From an uncultured Collinsella sp. (GTDB lineage Bacteria > Actinomycetota > Coriobacteriia > Coriobacteriales > Coriobacteriaceae): a stretch of 25,346 nt of DNA. The notes under the pieces were generated by a model. The model saw nothing but the letters and a program-made list of their open reading frames with translations. It did not search any database and was not told where the DNA came from. This document shows, one piece after another, positions 1 to 8,900 of this stretch; the first letter of the stretch is position 1; every line of letters begins with the position of its first letter. The stretch covers positions 1-25,346 of the forward strand of contig UQXA01000032.1 of assembly GCA_900544865.1 (NCBI GenBank), read 5' to 3'. The position numbers and the translations under genes were made by a program.

Positions 1-23
1 AACTGCGGGAACGGCCCATTTGC

Positions 24-1460
24 TCAATGTGTTCGGCTGAGATCGGAAATCAACCCGATGAGTTCGACCGTGCGTAGCATCTCGCGCTGACGGCATCCGC
101 GACCGTCGACCGAAGCCTCACCCATCTGGTTATCGTAAGGGTCCTCGCGCATGCCGTCGAAAGAGGGCTCAAACTCTGCCTGGAATCGATTGTTGGCCAC
201 CATACGCCATGGGTCGAGATTGCCAAAGTAGTGACGGCGGCGCCACTCCTCCCCCATCCTGCGAGCAGAAGATCCAAATGACACGTCGGCGTTGAGCCAA
301 CCGGTCTGCGGCGTATAGAACTCTGCCCAGTCGTGCGACCCCACCGAATCGGGCGCAACGTACAGGCCGCTCTGCCAACGGGCAGGCACGCCCGCGATAC
401 GGCACATGGTGATAAACGTGAGCGCCATAACGCCGCAATCGCCGCGGAGCGAATGCGCGCAGTCATCGGCAATAGATTCCAAAAGCAAGTACGGCGGCTG
501 ATAGCGATAGTCGATATACTGCGTCAGGTAATCATAGATAGCACGGGCGCAATCGAGCGGATCCTCGAGTCCGCCAACAACGCTGGCCGTCAGCTGCTGC
601 AGATACGGCGTAAATGCAATGTGCGGACGGTCCTCGGAAATATCCTCGGGCAGAGGCGCGTCCATACGCGGATGAACCGGAAGTATGCCACCGTAGACAT
701 CACAATAAGCAGCATCGATGTGATAACGATAAGTCACCGAGAATGAGCGCTCGCTCGAAGAAGACCACGAGACGGTACGAGCCGAAGCATTCGCGGGAGC
801 AACAGCACCCTCCGGCGTCATGTCGAGAATCTCGACCCGAAACTGCTGACGGCAGGCAGCCGCGACGGGAAGCCAAGCGCAAACGGTCTCCCCCTCCAGA
901 GCGCCGGGGACAGACAAGGACGCCTTAAGCGTAATAACGCGAGTCAATCCGTTTTGTGACTCCATCTCCTTGAGCATCTCGTTGCGCAGTGCAATTCCGT
1001 CCGTAGGATCGGGACGCATGCCGGGGACCTCTTTGGGATATACGCGAAGCGAATCGAGGAAGTTGTCGAGAACGAACAGCTCGCCATCGATAAAGCGCCA
1101 GTCAATACGCTTACGGTCAATCAGATCGTCAAACTGCTCCTCGGTAAACTCAGGCCACTCCTCGCGAATCATCGCAATAGCCCGATCGCGCGACACCGAA
1201 AAATGAAGCGGCGTCTCAAGCATGCGATACCGCTCGGCACGAACGCAGGCAGCAAGCGAGGGATCGGGATTCTGCCCCAAAAGACGATCACAAGCCGCAA
1301 CAGCCTGCGTCAAATATCCGGCATCCTTGAGACGAAGAATCTCGGGCGGCAGTCCAATATCGAGATGACGGAAATCATCACAGCAAACATCAACAGAGCA
1401 ACCAACAGGACCCTCGTCAATGACCTTCCCATCCGAAGGCAGCACATTAATAACAGCCAT
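24..1460 (-). CDS. Transglutaminase-like domain protein, cytosolic
   Basis: The predicted protein has 478 residues. Its C-terminal half carries the transglutaminase/cysteine-protease triad: Cys342 in RGDCGVMALTF, His376 in GSHDWAEFY and Asp392 in LNADVSFG, with the usual hydrophobic helix after the Cys. Residues 1 to about 170 contain a helical, TPR-like stretch (LTQAVAACDRLLGQNPDPSLA) and an acidic middle part that I cannot assign. Residues about 175-270 look beta-rich and precede the core. There is no signal peptide or membrane segment, so it is probably cytosolic. I chose the ATG at 1460 because GGAG lies 6 nt upstream; the longer reading frame to 1496 has no ribosome binding site and its ATG overlaps a likely -10 box. 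Members of this superfamily may be peptidases, amidases or transglutaminases. The substrate is unknown and the neighbours do not suggest one. The fold assignment is firm; the function is open. Confidence 0.85.
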   Translation of the reverse strand: MAVINVLPSDGKVIDEGPVGCSVDVCCDDFRHLDIGLPPEILRLKDAGYLTQAVAACDRLLGQNPDPSLAACVRAERYRMLETPLHFSVSRDRAIAMIREEWPEFTEEQFDDLIDRKRIDWRFIDGELFVLDNFLDSLRVYPKEVPGMRPDPTDGIALRNEMLKEMESQNGLTRVITLKASLSVPGALEGETVCAWLPVAAACRQQFRVEILDMTPEGAVAPANASARTVSWSSSSERSFSVTYRYHIDAAYCDVYGGILPVHPRMDAPLPEDISEDRPHIAFTPYLQQLTASVVGGLEDPLDCARAIYDYLTQYIDYRYQPPYLLLESIADDCAHSLRGDCGVMALTFITMCRIAGVPARWQSGLYVAPDSVGSHDWAEFYTPQTGWLNADVSFGSSARRMGEEWRRRHYFGNLDPWRMVANNRFQAEFEPSFDGMREDPYDNQMGEASVDGRGCRQREMLRTVELIGLISDLSRTH

Positions 1461-1494
1461 ACCAAACTCCAAGTCATTAGAACTCTTGAAGCCC

Positions 1495-1523
1495 ATTGTA
1501 GCGAGATAAAAAAGAAAGCCCCA
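1495..1523 (-). promoter_or_regulatory. Putative promoter of the transglutaminase-like gene
   Basis: Read on the minus strand, TTGGGG is followed after 18 nt by TACAAT at 1500-1495. This would start transcription near 1488, about 28 nt before the preferred ATG at 1460. The -35 matches only the TTG part of the consensus, so the call rests mainly on the -10 and its position. Confidence 0.4.
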
Positions 1524-1601
1524 ATAAAGGAACCCTCAACACCGATAAACGGTACCTCTAAAAATGAATTCAGCCCAGTAACCCTGTAGCGAGTTAACAA
1601 A

Positions 1602-1694
1602 GGAGGCCCCGTTCACCCGGAGCTTTTCCCATTGCGCGACTTCTGGCAAAGCCAGGTGAGCGCAAGGGAAAAGCGTAGGGTGAACGGGGCCTCC
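1602..1694 (-). terminator. Very long compound hairpin after fba, probable terminator
   Basis: The outer arms 1602-1618 and 1678-1694 are perfect 17-bp inverted complements. Inside them 1622-1630 pairs with 1666-1674 (9 bp), 1632-1637 with 1660-1665 (6 bp) and 1643-1647 with 1651-1655 (5 bp, loop AAA). That gives about 37 bp in 93 nt, interrupted by a 3x3 internal loop, one bulged A and a small inner loop. On the minus strand the outer stem is followed by TTTGTTAAC, a weak U-tract, and it lies 21 nt after the fba stop. A terminator for fba is the simplest reading, but the length is unusual and it could instead be a mobile palindromic repeat. Confidence 0.6.
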
Positions 1695-1715
1695 GGCGGG
1701 AAGTTAAACCGCTAC

Positions 1716-2582
1716 TTACGCCTTGTTGACGGAGCCAAACTCCTCCATGAGCTCCTTGGTGCGGGCAACGATGTTGTCGCGACCAGGCTTGAGGAGCTTG
1801 CGGGGGTCAAAGCCCTTGCCCTGCTGATCCTTGCCAGCCTCGATATACTCGCGAACGCCCTTGGCGAAGACGAGCTGCAGATCGGTGTTGACGTTGATCT
1901 TGGAGATACCCAGGGAGATGGCCTTCTTGATCTGATCCTCGGGGATGCCGGTGCCACCGTGCAGGACGAGGGGCAGGTCGCCGGTCTGAGCCTTGATCTC
2001 GCCCAGGCGCTCGAAGGAAAGGCCAGCCCAGTCGGCAGGGTACACGCCGTGGATGTTGCCGATACCGCAGGCGAGGAAGTCGACGCCCAGGTCAGCAATC
2101 TGCTTGCACTCAGCAGGATCAGCGAGCTCGCCGCTGGAGGTCACGCCGTCCTCGGTGCCGCCGATGCCGCCGACCTCGGCCTCGATGGACATGCCCTTGG
2201 AGTGGGCAAGCTCAACGAGCTCCTTGGTGCGGTCGAGGTTAAGCTGGAAGGTCTCCTCGTGAGAGCCGTCATACATGATGGACGTGAAGCCGGCCTCGAT
2301 GCACTTGAAGCAGTCCTCGTAAGAACCGTGATCGAGGTGAAGGGCGACGGGAACGGTAACGCCCGTGGCCTCGACGGCAGCCTTGACCATGTCGGCGCAG
2401 ACCTTGAAACCGCCCATCCACTTAGCGGCACCAGCGGTGCACTGAAGGATCAGCGGAGACTTGGCCTCCTCGGCGGCCTGGAGAATAGCCAGGGTCCACT
2501 CGAGGTTGTTGGTGTTGAAGGCACCGAGACCATACTTGCCGGCCTCGGCCTTCTTGAGCATGTCTGCTGCGTTGACGAGCAT
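1716..2582 (-). CDS. fba: Class II fructose-1,6-bisphosphate aldolase
   Basis: The product has 288 residues, normal for the shorter class II aldolases. It interconverts fructose-1,6-bisphosphate with dihydroxyacetone phosphate and glyceraldehyde-3-phosphate in glycolysis and gluconeogenesis, using zinc in the cytosol. Visible family features are the N-terminal GLGAFNTNN, the LHLDHG motif (catalytic Asp84, zinc ligand His85), the glutamates in SIEAEVGGIGG (134-136), His178 in GNIHGVYP, His208 in VLHGGTGIP and the phosphate-binding INVNTD near 229-234. The start is the ATG preceded by AGGAGG with an 8-nt spacer. Upstream in-frame codons to 2849 are non-coding by this criterion and by lack of family similarity. 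Family relatives include tagatose-bisphosphate aldolases (GatY/KbaY), so substrate preference is inferred. It appears to be a single-gene unit with its own promoter and a long downstream hairpin. Confidence 0.95.
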   Translation of the reverse strand: MLVNAADMLKKAEAGKYGLGAFNTNNLEWTLAILQAAEEAKSPLILQCTAGAAKWMGGFKVCADMVKAAVEATGVTVPVALHLDHGSYEDCFKCIEAGFTSIMYDGSHEETFQLNLDRTKELVELAHSKGMSIEAEVGGIGGTEDGVTSSGELADPAECKQIADLGVDFLACGIGNIHGVYPADWAGLSFERLGEIKAQTGDLPLVLHGGTGIPEDQIKKAISLGISKINVNTDLQLVFAKGVREYIEAGKDQQGKGFDPRKLLKPGRDNIVARTKELMEEFGSVNKA

Positions 2583-2622
2583 AAAAGAAACCTCCTGTAA
2601 GGTTGCTCCGATAACGCCTGAG

Positions 2623-2650
2623 ATTTTACCACGACATACCCGAGCATAAA
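2623..2650 (-). promoter_or_regulatory. Putative fba promoter
   Basis: On the minus strand TTTATG (2650-2645) and TAAAAT (2628-2623) are separated by 16 nt. The -10 is good and the -35 poor. It would give a leader of about 35 nt containing the strong AGGAGG site. Confidence 0.35.
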
Positions 2651-2776
2651 CGTTCGTTTGTTCACGAATACCATCCGATTGGACAAATTTTGACCGTTTG
2701 CCCCACAGAATCGACCCACTGGGGAAAATAGCTTGACGATTGAGCGGTCTTCGTGGTTCGGAAGACGGCTTCGAGC

Positions 2777-3460
2777 CTACATCTGCATAAACGGGTTCTG
2801 CATAAGTTCGCGCGCCATCGTGGTCGAATCGCCATGGCCCGTCAAGCAAACGGTATCGGGCGGAAGCATCTTGACAAGTTTGGAGAGCGAGCGCATAATC
2901 GCCGCCTCGTCACCGCCGGAAAGATCGGTACGACCGTGGCTGCCCGGGAAAAGCGTGTCGCCCACAAAGGCGATGTTTCCCTGCTCGGTCGCGGCGAACA
3001 GGACGATGCCGCCCGGCGTATGCCCCGGCGTCTCGATCACCTGCAGGCAGACGTCGCCCACCTCGATTGTATCGCCCTCGGCAAGCAAGCGCGTCGGCTC
3101 ACCCGGATCGGGCGTCTCGATACCCCACATGGCGCGCTGCTCCTCGATATTTGCGCGAGGTACCGTCACGTCCTTAGCGCACAACTCATATAGTGCGCTG
3201 TCGCCAACGACAGCTCGAACCCCGGCAACCCCACCAACATGGTCGGCATGACCGTGCGTGCAGACAGACCCGAGTACGCGCACCTCGGGATGCGCGGTGC
3301 GGATATGCTCCACAAGACGCTCGCCCTCCCACGCCGGATCGACGATTAAGCACTCGTCATTCGAAATCACGGCGTAGCTGTTGGTCTGAATCGGGCCGTT
3401 GACGAGCGCCTCAATCGAAGCCGTGCCTCGGGGTGTCAGGTCCAAAGTCATATCGTCCAT
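2777..3460 (-). CDS. GloB-like metallo-beta-lactamase-fold hydrolase
   Basis: The 227-residue protein has a complete metallo-beta-lactamase metal site: THGHADH (His69, His71, Asp73, His74), His147 in ETPGHTPGG, Asp168 in FVGDTLF and His209 in LTGHGDST. It is a short single-domain member of the hydroxyacylglutathione-hydrolase (glyoxalase II) group. Such proteins hydrolyse thioesters or related metabolites, but without glutathione synthesis genes in view the real substrate is unknown. The second ATG (3460) is preferred: the AGGAGG site is 8 nt from it and only 2 nt from the ATG at 3466. The gene follows rel in the same direction, 88 nt away, with a terminator-like hairpin in the gap. Short GloB-like genes next to rel are common, so co-transcription with partial termination is plausible. 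Confidence 0.88.
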   Translation of the reverse strand: MDDMTLDLTPRGTASIEALVNGPIQTNSYAVISNDECLIVDPAWEGERLVEHIRTAHPEVRVLGSVCTHGHADHVGGVAGVRAVVGDSALYELCAKDVTVPRANIEEQRAMWGIETPDPGEPTRLLAEGDTIEVGDVCLQVIETPGHTPGGIVLFAATEQGNIAFVGDTLFPGSHGRTDLSGGDEAAIMRSLSKLVKMLPPDTVCLTGHGDSTTMARELMQNPFMQM

Positions 3461-3476
3461 GCGCATACCCTCCTTC

Positions 3477-3515
3477 TAAAATACGCTCGAGGCACCAAAC
3501 GATGCCTCGAGCGTA
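3477..3515 (-). terminator. Terminator-like hairpin between rel and gloB-like gene
   Basis: Arms 3482-3494 and 3503-3515 form a perfect 13-bp stem with an 8-nt loop. On the minus strand the stem is followed by TTTT. The gloB-like ribosome binding site begins 3 nt after the T-run, so the hairpin sits inside the leader of the next gene. Confidence 0.7.
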
Positions 3516-3548
3516 ACCAATATCTATGATGCTGAGAGGCTCTCGCAC

Positions 3549-5909
3549 CTACACACGGCGCTTGAGTTGCGCTCCGCCCTCGCCGGGCATAAGACGGCGA
3601 GCGTCGTAGACCGAATCGACACTGCTGATGGAAGCCAGCAGCGGATCCAGGCCGCTCGCATCCGAAATCTCGACCATAAAGCGCAGGGTCGCAATACCCT
3701 CGCGGTTGGTCGAGGTGGCGGCGGAAAGGATATTGCCGCCTGCATCGCCAATGGCAATGGTGACGTCCTTGAGCAGGCCCATGCGGTCCAGGCACTCGAC
3801 CACGATCTCGACCTGGAAGAGAGTGTCGGCAGCACCATCCCACTCCACATCGATCATGCGCTCGGGATGTTCCATAAGACCCTTGACGTTGGGGCAGTTG
3901 GCGCGATGCACTGAGACACCTCGGCCACGCGTGATGAAGCCGACGATATCGTCACCCGTCACGGGGTTGCAGCAATGAGCCAGACGGACCAGCAGGCCAC
4001 TGTTGCTCTCGCCCTTAACGATAATGCCGTTACTTGCGCTCTTGCCACGCTTTTGCGGCTTGCGGTTGGAGCCGCGGGCCGGCTGTTTCACGACCTCGGC
4101 GATAGCCTCGGCCTTGGTGAGCTGTTCCTCGGGCTTGGGGTCCAAGATTTGCTCGACCTTATTGCCCACAGCGCGCGGGGCAACCTTGCCGGCACCGACG
4201 GCGGCAAACAGGTCCTCGAGCTGCTTGAAGTTAAACTGCTCCGCCACGGCATTGAGCGCACGCGTGGAGCGCGGCGTGGAGATGCCATACCCGCGCTTGC
4301 GCAGGTCCTTGGCCAGCATATCGCGGCCGGCGGCAGCGTCGTCGTCCTTAGTCGCGGCGGCAAAGTAGCGACGGATCTTTGACTTGGCGGAAGGCGTCTT
4401 GACGATCTTGAGCCAATCACGCGACGGCTTGGAACTCTTGTTAGTCAGGATTTCAACGCGGTCGCCCGTCTTGATCTCGTGCGTGAGCGGAGCCACCGCA
4501 CCGTTGATTTTGGCGCCGACGCAATGGTTTCCCACCTCGGTGTGAACGGCATAGGCAAAGTCGAGCGGCGTGGAGCCGGCACGAAGCGCCATGACCTCGC
4601 CTTTGGGCGTGAAGACGAAGATCTCCTGATCGAAGAGGTCGACCTTCAGCGAATGCAGGTATTCCTTGGCGTCGGTAATCTCATCAGACGCAGCCCAATC
4701 GAGTGAGTGCTTAAGCCAGTTAATCTGGTCGTCCAAACGTTGAGCGTCATTGGTCTTGGAAGCAGACGATCCGCCCGACTTCTTATATAGCCAGTGGGCG
4801 GCAATGCCGTACTCGGCCTGCTCATGCATCTCGTAGGTTCGAATCTGAATCTCGAGCGGACGAGCCGTAGGGCCGATGACCGTCGTGTGGAGCGACTGGT
4901 AGTTATTGACCTTGGGCATGGCGATATAGTCTTTAAAGCGACCGGGCATGGGGTGCCACAGCGTATGCACAGCGCCGAGCGTGGAGTAGCAATCGCGCAC
5001 CGAATGCGTGATGACACGCAGTGCCACCAGGTCGTAGATCTCGGAGAATTCCTTGCCCTTGCGCTTCATCTTTTGGTAGATGGACCAATAGTGCTTGGAA
5101 CGGCCGTTAATCTGGAAGTCCTCCAGGCCAATGCGGTTGAGTTCGTCGGTGAGTGTCTTGATGGTCTCGGCCAGATAGCGCTCACGGACCTCGCGCGACT
5201 CCGCCACCATGCGCGCGATGCGCTGGTAGGCGTCGGGTTCAAGGTAGAAGAAGGACAGGTCCTCGAGCTCCCATTTAATGGAGCTCATGCCCAGACGGTC
5301 GGCCAGGGGCGCATACACGTCCATGGTCTCGCGAGCCTTAAACAGGCGACGATCCTCGCGCAGGGCTGCCAGCGTTCGCATGTTGTGCAGACGGTCGGCA
5401 AGTTTAACGATGATGACGCGGATGTCCTTGGACATGGCGAGGAACATCTTGCGCAGCGTGAGGGCCTGCTTCTCGTCCATGCTGTCGACTTCGATGTTGG
5501 TGAGCTTGGTCACGCCATCGACGAGCTCGGCCACCGTATCGCCAAACAGGCCGGAAACATCGGCGAGCGAGGTCTCGGTATCCTCGACGGTATCGTGCAG
5601 CAGTGCGGCGCACACCACATCGCAGTCCATCTTGAGATCGGCCAAAATGATGGCAACCTCGACGGGATGGTTAATGTACATCTCGCCCGAGCGGCGCTTT
5701 TGGTTGCAGTGCTTCTCGGCGGCAAAGCAGTAGGCCTGCTCCACCTTGGAGAAGTCGTCCTCATTCATATATTTGAGGCACAGGCGCTCCAGCTTGTCGT
5801 AGCTGTCCGCCACAATCTCGGGCGGCAGCTCATCGGCATGCTTATAGTGCTCCATCTCCGAAAACGGCTGGAGGGTGGAATCATGGGCGGTACGGGCTGC
5901 GGCATCCAT
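3549..5909 (-). CDS. rel: Bifunctional (p)ppGpp synthetase/hydrolase, Rel family
   Basis: The 786-residue protein has the full long-RSH layout. It makes (p)ppGpp from ATP and GDP/GTP on starvation and hydrolyses it when nutrients return. The HD hydrolase domain (about 50-200) keeps HPVEVA (His81), LLHDTVEDT (His105-Asp106) and KLADRLHNMRTL (169-180). The synthetase domain (about 240-375) has GRSKHYWSIYQKM, YIAMPKVNNYQSLHTT, EIQIRT and HEQAEYGIAAHW. A TGS domain spans about 430-490, a Cys-containing HCCNP...HRANCPN segment follows, and an ACT domain forms the last 85 or so residues. An intact HD motif argues for both activities. The ATG at 5909 has a GGGGA site 6-7 nt upstream. It lies 15 nt downstream of recJ, so the two are almost certainly co-transcribed. 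Length and motifs are normal. Confidence 0.95.
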   Translation of the reverse strand: MDAAARTAHDSTLQPFSEMEHYKHADELPPEIVADSYDKLERLCLKYMNEDDFSKVEQAYCFAAEKHCNQKRRSGEMYINHPVEVAIILADLKMDCDVVCAALLHDTVEDTETSLADVSGLFGDTVAELVDGVTKLTNIEVDSMDEKQALTLRKMFLAMSKDIRVIIVKLADRLHNMRTLAALREDRRLFKARETMDVYAPLADRLGMSSIKWELEDLSFFYLEPDAYQRIARMVAESREVRERYLAETIKTLTDELNRIGLEDFQINGRSKHYWSIYQKMKRKGKEFSEIYDLVALRVITHSVRDCYSTLGAVHTLWHPMPGRFKDYIAMPKVNNYQSLHTTVIGPTARPLEIQIRTYEMHEQAEYGIAAHWLYKKSGGSSASKTNDAQRLDDQINWLKHSLDWAASDEITDAKEYLHSLKVDLFDQEIFVFTPKGEVMALRAGSTPLDFAYAVHTEVGNHCVGAKINGAVAPLTHEIKTGDRVEILTNKSSKPSRDWLKIVKTPSAKSKIRRYFAAATKDDDAAAGRDMLAKDLRKRGYGISTPRSTRALNAVAEQFNFKQLEDLFAAVGAGKVAPRAVGNKVEQILDPKPEEQLTKAEAIAEVVKQPARGSNRKPQKRGKSASNGIIVKGESNSGLLVRLAHCCNPVTGDDIVGFITRGRGVSVHRANCPNVKGLMEHPERMIDVEWDGAADTLFQVEIVVECLDRMGLLKDVTIAIGDAGGNILSAATSTNREGIATLRFMVEISDASGLDPLLASISSVDSVYDARRLMPGEGGAQLKRRV

Positions 5910-5924
5910 CGAGGTCCCCTTCCC

Positions 5925-8900
5925 CTAGGCCCGCGGTACGATCGGGCGGTTAACTTTGGCTAGCATATCAGAAGCGCACGAATCGAGCGCCCAGCTCCGG
6001 AAAGCCGAAAACTCCATGCGCGAGCGCAAGCCCTCCAAATAGCGAATTGACCTACTCAATTGCACGCGGCCGGGGTTTTCGGCCATCGCGATGCGACGGG
6101 TGTCGTCAAACCCCGAAACTCGACAAAAACCAAGCTCTTCGAAGATTCCCAGGCCGCTTTCCACCGAACGCTCGTCGACCGGCGTGCGAGCATCGATGGC
6201 AAGGCACATCTGTGCGATGTCGATATCGCTCGCGCTAAAGGAATCGTCCCCGGTTTTGCCGCGGTTGGAGCGCCACATGGTCTGCAGCGCGCGATAGAGC
6301 GTGACGAGCTCGTCGCGCTCGGGCGCATAGCAGTCGAGTAGGCGCTCGTTAATGCGGGCGTCGCGCGACGAATAGAGCAGATGGATCACGGCGGGCTGGC
6401 CATCGCGACCGGCACGGCCGCTCATCTGGTTAAACTCAATGCCGCCAAACGGCATGTGATAGAGCACGACATGGCGAATATCGGGAAGGTTGACGCCCTC
6501 GCCAAAGGCAGATGTCGAGACGATGCAGCTGAGGCTTCCGTCTCGGAATGCTTCCTCCACGCGACGGCGATCGGAACGCGCAAGCCCCGCGTTATAGAAC
6601 GCGATATGGGTTGCGCAATCGGGCACACGCTTGCGCAACGTCTTGGCGAGCGCCACGGACTGGTCGCGCGAATTGACGTAGATGACGGTCTTTTCCCCCG
6701 TCGCCACAATCGACACCAAACGGTTCTCGCGACTTGCAAGATCACGGTCGTCCTCGAGCCGCAGGTTCTCGCGCACCGTCTCGTCGACCACCGTGCGAGT
6801 GATCGGCAGCATGCGGGCAAGCTCGGCCACGACCGGAGCCGTCGCGGTGGCCGTCGCAGCCATAACGACCGGGTCGCCCAGGGCTTTGAGGATATCGGGC
6901 ATGTCGAGATAGGCGCTGCGGTCGCCGCCCTTGGCAAGGCCGGCGTGGTGCGCCTCGTCGATAACGACAAAGCCGATGCGGCCCGAACGTGCGAAGCGGT
7001 CACGGTGGATAGATAGGAACTCGGGCGTCGTGAGCACGATACCGGTGCGGCCCGAAGCTAGGCCGGCGAACACATCATCGCGTGCGGCCTCCACGGTCTC
7101 GCCGGTCAGCACGCCAACACCAATACCGAGCGCTGCCATCGTCGACGAGAGGTGATAGGCCTGGTCGGCAACGAGCGCACGCAGCGGATAGACAAAGATG
7201 CTCGAACGTCCGCGAAGCACCGCCTCACGCGCGGCATGCACATGGAAGATGAGCGACTTGCCGCGCCCCGTTCCCATAACGGCCAGAACACTTTGGTGAT
7301 CGGCCAGGGCATCGAGCGCCTCGACCTGCGCGCGATGTGGCTGGTTCGAGCCGATAAAGCTATGGATAAGCGAGCGCGTGAGCTCGGTATAGGAAAGCTG
7401 GGCGAGCGTCTCGCGCTTGCGCGACTCCAAGCGCAGGCCGGAATCCGCCGGCTGCACGCCACGACGAAGCTCGCATGCCGGATCGTCGACGCTGGGCAGC
7501 GTGGTATCGCGGACCAGAACATCCTTGACCATGAGCTTGGGCTTCACACGACCCTGCCAATGCTCGGCAACGGCCTCGAACACCAAGTCGACAGCGCTAT
7601 CGCAGTTGATGAGCTTATCGATTTGCGGCACGCGGAACATAATAGCCGGCACACTCGCGGCGCCATCGGTCGCCACAAAGCGCATGTGCTCGCCGGTCTT
7701 ACCCACCACGGCGCGATCACACATCGTCACGCCCTCGGCAGCCAGCAGCGGCACCTTATTACCCTGGCCAAACGGCTCAAGGCGGGAAATCTGCTCGATG
7801 GTCTCGATATTCAATTCGGAAAGGTCGACCGTGGCGGCAACCTCGTCGGTGTCCTCAAAGTCCTCGGCGGGAAGCTCGGACAACACGACGGAAAGGCGAC
7901 GGCGGAACTCATCGAGCTTGGATGCCTCGATGGTCACACCCACCGCACCGGCATGTCCGCCGCGACGAATCATCAGGTCGGAACAGCGTTCGATGGCGTC
8001 AAACAGGTTAACTTTGCCCACCGAGCGACCAGAGCCGCGCGCGATACCGTCCTCGATCGAGAACAGCAGCGCCGGCACGTGGTAGCGGTTGGTCAGACGG
8101 CTTGCCACGATGCCCTTGACGCCCTCGTGCCAACCTTCGCCGCCCACGACGATCGCGCGTCCGCCGTCATAGGTCTCCTCGACCTTTGCCATGGCATCGC
8201 GCGTGAGCTCCGCCTCGATCTCACGGCGCTGGCGGTTGATTTCCTCGAGCTCAGCCGCCAGTGTGCTTGCTTCGATGGGATCGCGGGCAAGCAGCAGGTC
8301 GAGCGCCAGCTTGGGATCAGCCATGCGACCGGCAGCGTTTAAGCGGGGAATGAGCGAGAATGACAGGCCATCCGCCGTAATGCTCGAAAGGTCCGCCTTG
8401 GCGAGCGCGGCAAGCGCGATATAGCCCGGGCGAGCGGTTACGCGCATCTGCTGGATGCCCTCGGCAACCAGCGCGCGATTCTCGGGCGTGAGCGGCATCA
8501 TGTCGGACACGGTGCCCAGCGCCGCGACCTCGATTAGCGAACGCCAATACGACGGCTTGCCCAGACGTTCGCCCAGGACTTGCACCAACTTGAGTGCCAC
8601 GCCGGCACCGGCAAGCTCACGCGAAGGACCATCGTCATCGAGCTTAGGGTCGGTCAGGGGTACGCCCTGCGGCACCTGATCGGAGGGCTCGTGATGGTCC
8701 GTGACCACCAAATCGATCCCCAGGCTCTTCAGATAGGAAACCTCTTCCTTGGCGGCAATGCCGTTATCGACGGTCACGATCAGCTGGGGGCGAGCGAGCT
8801 CGTTAACGCGGTCGAGCGCCGCGCGCGAAAGACCGTAGCCCTCATCAAAGCGATGCGGAATAAACGGCGTGACATCGGCGCCAAACGTGCGCAGCGCCTC

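Noticed and set aside
1310..1600. 96-codon hydrophobic minus-strand frame over the transglutaminase-like gene start
   Set aside because: It overlaps the better-supported gene in another frame and has no convincing ribosome binding site or conserved features.
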